64,000 nucleotides of DNA from Symbiodinium natans (taxonomy: Eukaryota > Sar > Dinophyceae > Suessiales > Symbiodiniaceae), in assembly GCA_905221605.1 (NCBI GenBank), contig CAJNDS010001779.1, positions 1 to 64,000 on the forward strand, written 5' to 3'. Positions 43,220 to 54,444 of this stretch are shown here, in pieces. Position numbers and translations under genes: made by a program. Each line of letters begins with the position of its first letter. Position 1 is the first letter of the stretch. The notes below the pieces were generated by a model. It was not told the origin of the DNA and did not search any database. It saw only the letters and a list, made by a program, of their open reading frames with translations.

Positions 43220-43546
43220 ATGAGCGAGCCAAGGCCTCGCTGGGGGGATCATGCCGAAGAGTTGGATCAGCAGTTGGCGAGTGTGCGACAAAGTGATGAA
43301 TTTGCAGCAACAGGGCCATCTGACGTGCCTACGCATCAGGTAGAGCAGACCTCTCAAGGTCTGAATCCTCAAGAAGGGCGTGCAGTTTCTTCGAGAGCGT
43401 CGCTGAACCAGGCATTGAAGCTGATAGGCATCCTGGAAAGCATGCGCGATTTGCTGGTTGTTTTTGCATGGCAAGGGCTGGATAAGTTGGAGGAAAAGAC
43501 TACAATGAAGTCCGCTGCTTCGGGTCAGGGTTCCGCGTATGAGTGA
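43220..43546 (+). CDS. possible small protein or exon, unrecognised
   Basis: A complete ATG-to-stop frame of 108 codons with ordinary composition. It has an acidic/Gln-rich N-terminal part (WGDHAEELDQQLASVRQSDE) and a hydrophobic helix near residues 63-90 (NQALKLIGILESMRDLLVVF). It has no recognised domain. It may be a single exon of a larger gene or a chance frame; the composition is better than its neighbours. Confidence 0.3.
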   Translation: MSEPRPRWGDHAEELDQQLASVRQSDEFAATGPSDVPTHQVEQTSQGLNPQEGRAVSSRASLNQALKLIGILESMRDLLVVFAWQGLDKLEEKTTMKSAASGQGSAYE

Positions 43547-44859
43547 GTCGGGTTTGTTGGGACACGGTTGGGACGTGTGTTGAGCTTGCCGGGTGAGGAA
43601 ATGGGTCAAGCGACAGATTGAGAGTTAGGCTCCGTGAAGACCGCATGTATCCGATATTTTCAGCAGGAGGATATGAGGGGACTGGACTCACAGGTGGCAA
43701 GGAGCCACCCGCCGTCGCCGCTTCTCACCGGAGGCGGACTACGGAACGCGCAGCCATGCCATGAGTTTCTTCTTTTTGCTGACTTCTCAAACATAGACGC
43801 TGCTGCTGACAAGCCTGAAAGGGCCTGAACCAAGGACTTACGCCTTACACGCGGCCACACCATCCCTTGTGGTTGACAGGCCAAACAATCAGCTACGAAA
43901 ACGACGACGGTGGAGGGGCGCGGACTGGACTATGGGCTGCAGAGCTTGTGACAGACGCAAGCGGACGCCGGCTGTTGAAGCTAGTGGCCCTCGGGCAGGG
44001 CACCCCCAGTAAGAAAGCACGCAACCTGCGACCTGCGAGCACATGTGTAGGCCTGCAGAAAGTCGGAAGGAAGTGTTTGTACCAAAAGACAAGCGCATGT
44101 GGGGCTGGCCCACTAGTCTGCAATGGCGGGCTGGTAAGAAACTTCAGCAGCACTCAGTGGGCAATGGCCACCACGGGCGCGGGCAGGGCCCGCCGAGAGA
44201 GCACTGACCGGCCATGACTGGAGCGGATGACAACACACAACTCCTGCAGCAGCTGGTCCTGTAGAGCTGCAGCGGCAACCCCCTGACGCAACGCAGCGGC
44301 TCGGGCAACACGAGCAAGCAACTTGGCAGCGGCGGGCTCCCAGGCCCCTGTGTTCTCACCAACAAAGGGTTGGGAACGGACCCCCCTGGCTGGCACATTT
44401 TTTCGCCGTGTTCAAGCATAGGCCGAGGCGGCCGCCAGCGGCTCCTGGCAAGCAGTGGCAGGTCTGGGACCGCGTAAGGCCAGTGAAAGGCTTCGCCAAC
44501 GCCGGTTTCACGTCTGCGGAAGTGGTTCCGGTGGTTTGGTCGTACAGTGCAAATGGGCGCCGCGTTGCCGGCGCAGGTTCATTTGAAGGCTGCCTTACAA
44601 CCATGCCACACTGTGAGAATTCAGTGCGCTCTTTATCAAAGTCCAACCCTTTCCAGTTTGACCACATATGCTCGTGCGTTGCAAGCTGAGTTTGAGGCCA
44701 CAAGGGTGGCAAGTGACAACGCCTACAGGCCATGAATGCAGGCTTTGGAGGAAGTGGAGGTCCACTCAATCCGCCAAAACCGCTTACTTATCCTCCCAAT
44801 TTTTTTGAGCTCCGGGAGTTACGTGGGTTTGAGAAAGTCCACGTTCGCAACGATCCGGG
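43547..44859. other. gene-poor stretch
   Basis: No recognisable gene. Overlapping frames on both strands lack motifs. Confidence 0.4.
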
Positions 44860-45445
44860 GCACAGTGACTGTCCCACCCGATCAGCAACCCCTCATCTTA
44901 GCAGGCACGCAGTTGGGGGACGGCCACATGCTCTCAAACGACGATGTCCAGAAGGAGTCAACACTTCACCGGGTGCCATGTCGATGCGGCGGCATGCATT
45001 TCTTCGTGAAAATGCTGCTCGGCAAACCCAACACCTTGGATGCTGAGGTTAACACGCTTGGCAACCAGGACTCGGCGGGCAAAATGTTGGAGAATGTTGG
45101 AGAAAGGCCGCGCGATTCCAGACTGTAGTGTCCAGAAGCCTCTGTATGGTGGCATGCTGGTCTTCGTGAAGATTCGGATGTTGAAGCGTCCACGGCTGAC
45201 AGCGTGAAGGAGGCGATCCATTACACGGTGAGCCTCCCTGCGGATCAGCCGCGCCTCATCTTTGTGGACAAGCAATTGGAGACCGCACGCCTCCAGACTA
45301 CACCGTCCAGGAGGAGTCGACGCTCCACCTGCTGCCCCGCTTGGTTGGCGGCATGCAATTCCTCATGACGATGCTGTCCGGCAAGACCCTCACCTCAGAC
45401 GTTGAGGCCTTCACGATTGCCGATGTGAGGGCACGCGCAGAAGCT
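44860..45445 (+). pseudogene. decayed polyubiquitin pseudogene
   Basis: Remnants of four head-to-tail ubiquitin units. Unit A (to about 44993) keeps VPPDQQPLILAGTQLGDGHM and VQKESTLHRV. The junction to unit B reads CRCGGMHFFVKMLLGK (ubiquitin: LRLRGGMQIFVKTLTGK). Unit B is shortened by roughly 70 bp and passes through a stop near 45128. Unit C starts YGGMLVFVKI at 45148 and keeps SLPADQPRLIFVDKQLE and, in another frame, QEESTLHLLPRL. Unit D starts GGMQFLMTMLSGKTLTSDVE at 45347 and fades after IADV near 45430. Frames change between units, Arg-Gly-Gly is altered, and key lysines are lost, so it cannot yield ubiquitin. Dinoflagellate polyubiquitin loci are tandem and retroposed copies are plausible. 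Confidence 0.85.
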
Positions 45446-46262
45446 CCACGCAGAAAGATGAGGCATACTACGTCAAGGCCACATGATGCTTGCAGCCACT
45501 TCTTGGCGGTTCGCCCCTTTCACTGCTTTCGTGGTAGTTCATGGAGCAGTGCGGTTTTGTTGTGTTTTCCTTCCGTCTTTCTGATTTGTGAATACGCCTC
45601 CCGCCTTCCTTTGGACTTTTAGACTGTGCGCCTAGCGCAATCGCAGTTGTCATCGGGAAGTCAGCGGAGGCTTATCTTGAGGGGACCGCCACCTCTTTTC
45701 GGCGGGTGTTTCATCTGAATTCATTTGCTAGGCGTGCGTCGTACTTCGACTCTATCGCACAGGAAGAAAGAAAGACCGATCACATTAGCATTGATTTCAA
45801 CACTGGAGCATACTGGAGCTGCGACGAGCGACAAAACTGGTTCAGGCGGCGCAACTCCAGATCTTGGGCGATCGGCTCAAGGGTTATGCAAAACCCTGGA
45901 TAACGCATGATAACGCTGCAAAGGATCGCTCGAGGTGGGGACACCCTTGGTCACGAAAAGGATTGGTTTGCATCTTTCAGCGTTGTGGCATCGTTGTTTT
46001 CGGATGCCCCCGAAGGGAAGGTTCTTGAGGCGAGTGAGCCTCCTTCTTTTGGAGTGTCTGGTTTTGAGCCGCCGTGGAATTAGCGGAGATCAATGGACAG
46101 GTCCAAAGGCGTTTTGGTTCACTGCTGCTCGGGTCTACAAGAATGGGCGCCCCTTCCGAAGAGTAACGACAAGTACTAACGGTTACATTGCGTGCACACA
46201 CCTGACAATCCTTCAACACAAACCCAACCCCTAAGAGTCTTGGCCACTACTGCACACGTTTT
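45446..46262. other. gene-poor stretch
   Basis: No gene recognised. A plus-strand frame at 46320-46739 farther right starts within a tandem repeat and is not convincing. Confidence 0.4.
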
Positions 46263-46373
46263 GCGAGAATGGCCAGCCGGGTCAGATTGCCACCTTGAGG
46301 ACGGTGCAGTGCACAAGTTATGCGAGAGTGGCCCGTCGGGTCAGATTGCCACTTTGAGGACGGCGCAGTGCGA
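46263..46373 (+). repeat. tandem duplication, period 59 bp
   Basis: Two copies starting GCGAGAATGGCC (46263) and GCGAGAGTGGCC (46322) share CGGGTCAGATTGCCAC and TTGAGGACGG with few changes. Confidence 0.88.
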
Positions 46374-46789
46374 CCAAGGGTCTTTGGCATGGGGGCTACC
46401 GAATCTACTGCCACGGAGGTTTTGACTACATCATGCTTGTTGAACTGGTACGTGGACCAATTGGCCCCTGGGCTTGTGTTAGCAGTGCTCAAAACGTGGG
46501 ATCTTTGGCTAGCCGACACAATCAATGACAGACGCAAGCGTGCATATAAGCAGAGCGTTTATCTGGCCGAGGCTTCCGGTGGTGGACATGACTCGCTGCC
46601 CGAGGTGCGACAGTGGCTTGTGGATAACAGAGGGGGATGGCCGACAGGGGTCGCCCACTTCGGAGAACGGGACAGTTTCGACTTAGTGCCTAGGCTGGCC
46701 CGGGTTCGGTTGAGCGAGGCCAAGATGGAGGGCGCATAAGACACATGTAGCAAGGGGGTGCATTTTCCTTGTCGATCCGACTGCCGTGA

Positions 46790-46960
46790 ATGCTGGCAGC
46801 CGAGCTGCAGGATAATGCGAGAGCACACGACCAACCGAGCCGAGCTGCGGCACAATGTGACAGCACACGACCAGGCAAGCCGAGCTGCAGCAAAAAGTTA
46901 AAAAATTGACGAGCAAGCCGAGTTGCAGCATACTGTGAGAGCAAACGACCGCCGAGCCAC
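46790..46960 (+). repeat. imperfect tandem repeat, period about 41-45 bp, four copies
   Basis: Copies begin AGCCGAGCTGCAG or AGCCGAGTTGCAG at about 46797, 46840, 46876 and 46915. They carry the shared tail GAGAGCACACGACC with variants. The region is non-coding. Confidence 0.85.
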
Positions 46961-48484
46961 GATACCTTATTGTCAATTGTTGCTTGTTACACGTTTCCTT
47001 TCGACGAGCAGACGCAACAGTTTATCTGGAACGATGACTAGAACACAGAGGGTACAGGAGTTGGCAATATGGAGAGTCAGGCGCTCATTGAAGTCAGGGC
47101 ACAGTCCGATGGCGCGGTAGGCAGGGGATGGGGCAGTCATGACTCGGCCCGTTGATGTTTCGAACCTTGACGCCGTATGAACCTGCAGCGGGTGATCTGG
47201 ACCCCTTGGAGGTAACAGATGATAAGCGGAACCATGCGGAATCTCGACCCTGAAGCAGGGAAGCCGGGGAGAGAGGCGTCGGAGGTAACAGATGATGAGC
47301 AATTGGAGTGTGACGTTACGTTTGGAAATAAACAACCGGAGGGGCTCACGGCGCAGGTAGGCGGGCAGCGGCATCGGCTTCAGCGGGCAGGCGCCGCAAC
47401 GAAATGCTTAGGCTTTGCAGGAGTTGGTCGATAACGAGCCCGTTCGGGCAGCGATCAGGGACCTCACGGTGCGCCACATTTTCATGGTGGTTATGTATGT
47501 CCCGCATTGCGCATTGGGGTCTTCACGGCCCTGCAGCCCTTGTTTGATCTGGCTGCCCCCAGTGGCCTCCGCGGTGACAGGCTTGCAGAGTCGGCCACTG
47601 ACGGTTCGCGTGCGGCTACGAAGCCCGCAAGCGTACCCGCCAAAGCACGCACCTGCGCAGTTTCTGCTCCTGGTTGCTGAAGCTTGTAGGGGGGGGGGGT
47701 CGGGGTCGCTGCGGTAGTTGGCGCCTCTAAAAAAGCCGCGGCAGCCGGCGCGTGTCCGCAAGCTCCGCGGAAACCACCAGTGGAAATGCGGAGGGAGGCC
47801 TGTTGCCAGGCGGCGTCGGACAAAGGAAGCCCCCGATTGTCTCGAGGCAAGAAGGCACCAGCTCATCGAAGCAGTGGAGGGCGGGCATCTTGCAAAGCAA
47901 GCGGGGTGACACGCATGCTATGGGCGACCTCGCAATACGAGAAACAGTGGCGAAGCTGAAGGAATCCGTCAGTTTCGCGTGAACTTGCGGTCATGCCAGT
48001 TGAGTCGTGCTCATTTGGGCCGTGTCTCAGCCGAGTGAGCGCATAGGCGCAGTGCAAAGTGAACGCTGTGCATTTCATGTGGCGAGTTGCCATTCAAGTG
48101 AGCGGCTGAGGGAAGGTTATGGTATGTTATCGTTATTGCTTGCTGATTTCACAGCGCTGTATGCCAGCGCGAGAAAATTTCAAGCACGTGTTGCTCACAT
48201 TTTTTGCCCCAAAGAGGAGCTCGGCAACTTGCAACTCCATGCCGCTCAGGCTTGGCTTAGCTGCTTGATGGTCAGCTGAGCTGCTTGCATTGCGGCGTTG
48301 GACATGCTTATCGATCGTTTCTTGCCCGCTCGTTCCACAGCAAAACAAGGTCCGAGCCATCAGGAAGCATCAGAAAGCAGTTTGCCGCATCAAATCCTTC
48401 TCCGGCGCCAACATGGCTCTTGCCAACGCTCAGAACTGCTTCGCCTTGCTGCGTCATGCATCACGCGTGTGCACCCCAAACATG
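46961..48484. other. gene-poor stretch
   Basis: No recognisable gene. The word GGAGGTAACAGATGAT occurs twice (47211 and 47280). A run of ten G lies at 47688-47699. Confidence 0.4.
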
Positions 48485-49080
48485 GCCTGCTGGCTCAAAT
48501 AGCTCGCGGCGACGTGGCTTGCTGCAGCTTTGACCAACAACAGGCGCCAACATTGCCAGTTGCAGCTCTGACTAAATAGCACGCGCCAACACGCCCTCAG
48601 GCAGCTTTGACCAAAAAACTCGCCCAAACGTGGCCTGACCAAATACCTCCCTCGCGCACAACCCACGGTGACTGTGAGGAAAAGTGAGGAAAACGACTAC
48701 AAGGGGGGACGATGCGCCTAAGCTTGCGCCGCAAGCTCATGCCAAAAGAGCAGGTGCACTCTGCGACCTAGCATATCGAATCCCCGGCCCTGCCCTGGAT
48801 ACCCCTGTTCGAGTAAGGCCGTTTATGCCTCGCTTACTCGGGTCTTTGTCGGATGGGGACGCAGGCGTGGCTTGCGCCTCCGTGGCTGCAGGGCCCCTGC
48901 CCGAGATAAGCCCATGTCTCGCGTTTATTCCTGCAGTGCTGGCGCGAGCTCGCGGGCTTCGGGTGATGTTAAGCTTCGTCGTCAGAGCTGCAGCAAGCCA
49001 TGTAGGCGCGTGCTACTTGAGCTGCGGCAGGCCATATTTGGCGCGAGCCATTTGGTCAGGGCATGGAACCCAGCAGGCTC
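48485..49080. repeat. diverged repeat family with inverted copies
   Basis: On the plus strand, 48485-48640 holds three or four copies of a unit of about 50 bp built from GCAGCTTTGACCAA and CTCGCGCCAAC-type words. At 48975-49065 the reverse-complement words recur (GTCAGAGCTGCAG, GGCGCGAGCCATTTGGTCA). GCGCGAGC.ATTTGGTCA also links it to the dispersed repeats at 20.4-20.8 kb. Confidence 0.6.
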
Positions 49081-49638
49081 GGCACGTGAGGCACGGGGCG
49101 GGCGTGTGGAGGTGCTTGACTGACGTGCACGGAAGAGGTTTGGCTGCGAGCTGCTAAACAAGTTGGGCTTAGGGTTGTCGCATTTCGCGTTCAAGCATTT
49201 TCCGCTCACAAATGCGCATGCTTAGCGGCTACCCAGGTCGACTGGATCTCGCTTGCTCTGGTGAGGGCACCTTCACGTACTGCATGGAGCCACTGCACAC
49301 TGATTTTGCAACATACACATCAGGACGTAACATTCACATGCACCTCAGGGGCTGAAATGTTACTCGCATAGGGCTCCTGTCCAACAAACCTTGTTTAATC
49401 CATGGTTCGAGGCGCAAAAGCCTTCTGTCACTGTCTGTCACATGTCCGTAAATATGCACAAGCACGAGATCCATTCATTCGTTTATTCCGCTTTTTAACA
49501 GCAGATTTACAATGGGTCGCATGTCACTTACAACCCATGTTCAACCCTCTAACCCTCGCACAAACGTGCAATTACAACTCATAAGCCTTCTCTAACGAAT
49601 CTTTGGACCTACGCACCCCGCATGCGCAGAAGAATCTT
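49081..49638. other. no gene seen
   Basis: Overlapping short frames only; nothing recognisable. Confidence 0.4.
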
Positions 49639-49710
49639 CCTTAGGGTTCGGGGTTTAGGGCTGCATAGGTTGCGATCTTCGCCCCAAACCTAAACCCTAA
49701 CCCAAATCCC
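49639..49710. repeat. telomere-like motifs in inverted orientation
   Basis: TTAGGGTTCGGGGTTTAGGG at 49641-49660 is followed 22 bp later by the reverse-complement type CCCCAAACCTAAACCCTAAC at 49682-49701. TTTAGGG-type arms therefore face each other. A further GGTTTAGGGC lies at 49757. Confidence 0.65.
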
Positions 49711-51171
49711 AGACCCCAAGAGTTGCAGGTGCCGTGTTCGGGCATCAAGGCTGGAGGTTTAGGGCTTCCGGCTCGGGGTCTACAGAAGAGAGTTGAGGCT
49801 TGATCTAACTCATGACTCATGACCCGTTTCTTTTTGGCGCCTAGCTCAACGGCGCCTCCGCCTGCTTCGATGGTGGGTGCACTCAGCAGTCTCGTCTTGG
49901 TGACGCACGCGTTTTGCGGCCCCTAGCTGCCCTAGCTGACATCCCGGCATCATCCTTACCTTGCCCATGCCGTGCAGTGCGCGAGCATAGGAGTCAAGCT
50001 CGTCTCCGAGTTCTGGTCGTTCGACTTCGGGTCCTTAAGCTGCTCACTTTTCCACCAATGTTCCAACATGTGACTAAGCCTTTGGCTGGCCGACACGAGC
50101 AACACAAGACTTGATGACACATCCTTTTAAATCTGGGGGCAGGGGGGGGGGGAATTCGACTTGTGAAATATGCCCCCCAGGACGCAGCTGGGTTGCGTAG
50201 GGCTTGTGATGAGACGCTTGACATGTGCTGGGTCCCGCACTCATGCACGCCAACTCATCACCATGCATCCCAGATGCCCCACGGGATCTCTCGTTGAAAT
50301 TTCCACAGCAACAGGGACGCGGCAATGCGCACCTCCCAGAAAGCGACCGCTGTACATGTTGCTTGGGCATCGCATTGCATTGTCTAACGAAATGTCTGAA
50401 AGACTGTGTATCAAAGCCTCTTCGAGTCTCCGGCCTTGAAATTTCCGGTGTACACCATGGGCTGCAGAGATAAGGCCTGGCGAGTTTACCCGGGATAGGA
50501 TCGAACTGAACACGCAGCTGGACTCATTTGACTACCAGTTCCTTTTTTTTTGAAAAGACATACACATCAAAAAAGAATTCGACAAGACTTCGAGACCGCA
50601 GCATACCGCAGCCCAAGAAGCCAGCTCACGCATCAGACGCGGCCGGCGCCAGCTCAAGGCATCAGCACAGCGCGCCAAGTAGACCATACCTCAATGCTCA
50701 GCACTCGGCCATCGAACCTGCCTTTGATTTCGTATCCGTAAGAAGTGTCGGGAACCCATGGTCGGATCTTCCCTGCTTGTAGGGTCCAGATCAGCAGCGA
50801 AGGCGCGCGCTTGCTGCTTTCGTGCTAAGGAAATATGGCTCTATCTCAAGCTGCTCCCCTTCTAGGCACACCGAAGCCAAGACAAGAACAAAACGTAAAT
50901 GTCGTTATCGTACTTCCTTGTCGCTACAGATTGTTTGATTGTTTGTATCATTGCGGTACCCGTTGTCAACCTCGAAGACGCGGGCTCATCATCAAGAGTA
51001 CCCAAGCAATGGGGCTCCATTTTCTGAGAGAGAAAATAGCCTTCGTGTCCCATAGAACGACATCAACACGAACGCGCCGCGCAGGGAGCTCTTGAAAGAG
51101 CTTGCGCAAAGCACGTGGTTCCACTAGCATCTCATCCCACATTCTACGCTAAGATATTGGAGCGCTGCGAC
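49711..51171. other. gene-poor stretch
   Basis: No recognisable gene. It includes a G-run at 50143-50150 and a tRNA-like sequence at 50460-50530 that does not fold canonically (listed among rejections). Confidence 0.4.
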
Positions 51172-52008
51172 TCATGGCCTGATAAGAGAGCTTTCCGAGC
51201 GTAGGCTGGAATCTGGAATATTCTGGAATCGGAACCGGCTGGAATCCAGAACGCTGGTGGAAACTGAGCTGCTGTCGCACGCCTTCAGCAAGAGGGGCCG
51301 GCGAGACTGCAGCGCGGTGACATCCTCGCCCATGCTCCGGTCGAGACATGTCTCAAGAATGTAGGGCCTGCACCACAATGGAGGGACGTGCATCTCGCAG
51401 GCTACTGTTGGATATGCCGCATGCCTGTCGTACAGCATCTCCACAAAAACATCTGCCAAGGCCTGCGCAACACACTTGTTTAGGTTCGCTATCGCATTCT
51501 GGATACATACAAAGAGCCTCCAGGTCAACGCAAGTCATCCGGCACACCGCCCTCCACTGAAAGAGTTCTGCAGTCGCCTCGGCGACACACAGAAGTCAAA
51601 CTGGCAGCATGAAAGTCTAATGAAAGTACCATGAAAGCTCAATCTGTGCCCCCAACCGACGCGAACTCTACGATGTACCCCAGCACGTGCCTGGCAATAG
51701 CACACGCCAAGGCCAGCTTAGTCCCGACAAACCTGTATCTGAAGCCAAACCACGTGGGCAGCTTCATCTCGACAAGAATTCGTCCTCGAAGCACATCGAA
51801 GGCACTGACGGCCATCATTCTTACAGGTCGATTTAGACAGGTCATGTGTCCTGCAGGTTGTGCCTTTGGAGCGACCGGCTGCTTTGGCGTCAAGGTCTGC
51901 GCGAAGATGTCGTACACGAGCGTCGTATGCCTGCACGTGGCTGTCACAAAAACGCGCAGGCTCGCCCTCTTTTGAACTTTTCATGAAACCTTTAGATTCC
52001 AAGTCCAC
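51172..52008 (-). CDS. possible coding segments, unrecognised
   Basis: Three minus-strand open segments with protein-like composition: 52008-51840 (MDLESKGFMKSSKEGEPARF), 51947-51640 (SAFDVLRGRILVEMKLPTWF, then GFRYRFVGTKLALACAIARH) and 51528-51310 (FVCIQNAIANLNKCVAQALA, then DVFVEMLYDR). They may be exons of one gene, in different frames. No family recognised, and chance frames cannot be excluded. Confidence 0.3.
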
Positions 52009-52422
52009 GAACGAAACGACAAAGCAGCCGCCTCCTCGGGTCTACAGCTTGGTGATCTCTGTGGCGCGGCGTTCGGCAGCCTGCACTGCACATCATAACT
52101 TAACAAAGAGACATCAACATGGCAACCGTTTGCACTGCCAACGTATCCCGAGGGCCTATGAGTACTGTTTGTCTTGTTTGGCGCCAGGGCTCCCGCCTGA
52201 GACAACTGCGAACACTGCAAGTTGCGAGCCGTGTCCAAAACGCCGGCGGGACTTTACACAGCAAGTCTAAGAACGCCACTGCTCCGCCATTGCTGGCTCC
52301 ACACTAACAGCATCAGACTCGGAAAAACCGGAGGACTCCTGCACTGTAGGCACTGCGGTACTGCTCAAGACCGGCTAAGCAAACTTCAGAAATCCATCTG
52401 TCATGCCCTGCCTGGGGTCGGC
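52009..52422. other. no gene seen
   Basis: Short frames on both strands without motifs. Confidence 0.35.
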
Positions 52423-52467
52423 GTTGGGCCCGTTGGGCCCGTTGGGCCCGTTGGGCCCGTTGGGCCT
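52423..52467 (+). repeat. 9-bp tandem repeat GTTGGGCCC, five copies
   Basis: Five units of GTTGGGCCC, the last ending in T instead of C. The core TTGGGCCC is the same as in the palindrome of the 42-bp minisatellite, possibly by chance. Confidence 0.95.
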
Positions 52468-53154
52468 GCACTTCCTCATCAGAACGGCCACGCGCTAGGG
52501 CCTTAAGCGCGATAAGTGCACAGCTCAGGCCTGGCATCGCTTTTCGTGTCGCCGGATCGCGATGCCAAAGCCACGGAGGCCAAGCCAGCCGACACTTTGG
52601 CCACAATGCTGACCTTGTGAGGAATTGAGGAATTTGAACAAGATTTGCACGCCTGCACCTTGGCTCCTGGCAGATGCATCGCGCACAGGGCGCCATGGAA
52701 GCTACAGTTCTGGCTGCCACTGCTGCCTGAACCGTTCTGAGGCAGAAGTGGTGCAAGTTGAGTCCCACCAAGGCTTGCACGTGCCAGCACATGCCCCGCT
52801 GACATGCCCCGGGGAAGGAGTGAGCTGCTACGTGCACGGGCACAGAGAGAGATTCTCACATAACGTCATTGGCGAAGAGGCGAGTCCGTTCGTGCGCCTC
52901 CGTTCATGCGCCAGATCTGCATAGGCGCAGCCCTCCTGGGGGCTGTCACCCTTTAGTCGCTTAGAATCTGTTCGCCGCTATTCAACCCGTACATTTCCCT
53001 AAAGGGTGAGCACGCTACTGGCTCGGTTCCCTTCATGGCTCACATGCAACGGCAGCGGCAGCAGCACCGAGGAAGAGGCAAAGCCTTGGCCCCGTTGCCG
53101 GCGGGAGGGAGGGAGCGAGTGAGTAAATCAGTGAGTGCAAGAGTCAGTCAGTTA
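52468..53154. other. no gene seen
   Basis: No recognisable gene. Overlapping frames on both strands have no motifs. Confidence 0.35.
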
Positions 53155-53290
53155 GTGACTGTGTGTGTGTGCGCGCGTGCGCGTGCGTGCGTGAGAGTGT
53201 GCGAGCGCGGGCGCGCGCAGGCGCATGCGCGTGCGCGTGCGCGTGTGCGCGAGTGCGTGCGCGCGCGAGCGCGTGCGCGCGCATGCAGGG
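53155..53290 (+). repeat. alternating GT/GC purine-pyrimidine tract
   Basis: About 135 bp of GTGTGTGCGCGCGTGCGC-type sequence with few interruptions, a typical potential Z-DNA former. The open frames across it (Arg/Ala/Val/Cys) are composition artefacts. Confidence 0.93.
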
Positions 53291-54444
53291 CGCGCCCTAA
53301 GATTCGCCTCGGCTTGCTGCCGAGAAGCGTCTGGAACAAGCAGATCCGGATTCGGTCTCCTTCCCTCTAAACCCTTCCCGTGCAGAATTTTTTTATTTTG
53401 ACGCTCCCTGTGGGACCCCTCCCTGATCGCTTGGAGCAGCTGCAAACCGATGCCATGGAGGGATATGGAGGGTCCTGCCTCGAAATGGACCTTTAGTCCC
53501 GAGGACCCTCCTTGGGCCGGCCCTGCCGAGGCGGTGCAAGCGCTTACAATTCTGCCCTTAAGACACGCCTGCGATTCCATGGGCCGGTCTGTAGCAGACG
53601 AGCCGCCCAGATGACGTTTCAGAATTTAGCCGTTTTTCCTGAACCATCCTCTCGTCTGCAGAGCTGACAATGACCAAAAACGTGACGAACAGTAGTACAG
53701 TGTGTGATTTGGGGTTGTCACCCAAACCTCCTGCTCCAAGAAGCCTCAGAGGGCGCTGTGCCATCACAAGTCTATGGGATCACTGGGCTGTTATGGGGCA
53801 GAGCTTTCTGGCAGAGCAAACATGGGCAGAGGTGGAGCCTGTTTCACGAGCGCACAGTTGGCAGCCATCTTGAGAACTGTCGGGACAATTCGGGACAAGT
53901 CGGGACACTATCCAATTGACTTTGTGAGTTCTGCAAGGCTTTGCCCGAATGCACAAAACTCAAAGTTGCCGCTGACACGATTCCATCATCTCCGCAATGT
54001 ACGCGGAGACTGGAGACTCCGGAGACCCTACTGGAAGAGCTCTCAACCTCGAATACGTGGCGTCAGCAGACACTTGCACGTGGACCTGATCTAAGGCTGC
54101 GTATGCAACCCGGTCCTGGACGAGAGGCCATCTCCCCAAGAGGTTGTACCAAATGTAGCAAAAACCCACCAACCAAAGAGCAGCTTGCACTCACTCAGCG
54201 CCAAATTCGAGTAAAAGGTGCGCGGCACGGGTGAAACTAACTCGAACATAGACAAACTACCGGGGGGTTGTAACTGTACAAGAGGCATGTAATCAGAGAC
54301 TTGTGGCAAACCGGTGAACTACTTTGTAATTACTTTGTAAGCCCGTAGGCTGATTTGGACGCAATTGTCCAATCTTCTGCGCGGCGATGTTCAATATATC
54401 GTGTGTTTTGGCGATTGGTTGGCTGTTTTGCTAATCATGTCTAT
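53291..54444. other. gene-poor stretch, one weak exon candidate
   Basis: A minus-strand segment near 53500-53415 reads VHFEAGPSISLHGIGLQLLQ and resembles VGFEAGPSIALREVLF in the minus-strand segment at 59.1 kb. Such a repeated phrase suggests either a small shared exon or a repeat. Nothing else here is gene-like. Confidence 0.35.

Noticed and set aside
50460-50530. tRNA-like sequence on the minus strand (GTTCGATCC word)
   Set aside because: The T-stem does not pair and no consistent acceptor stem was found.
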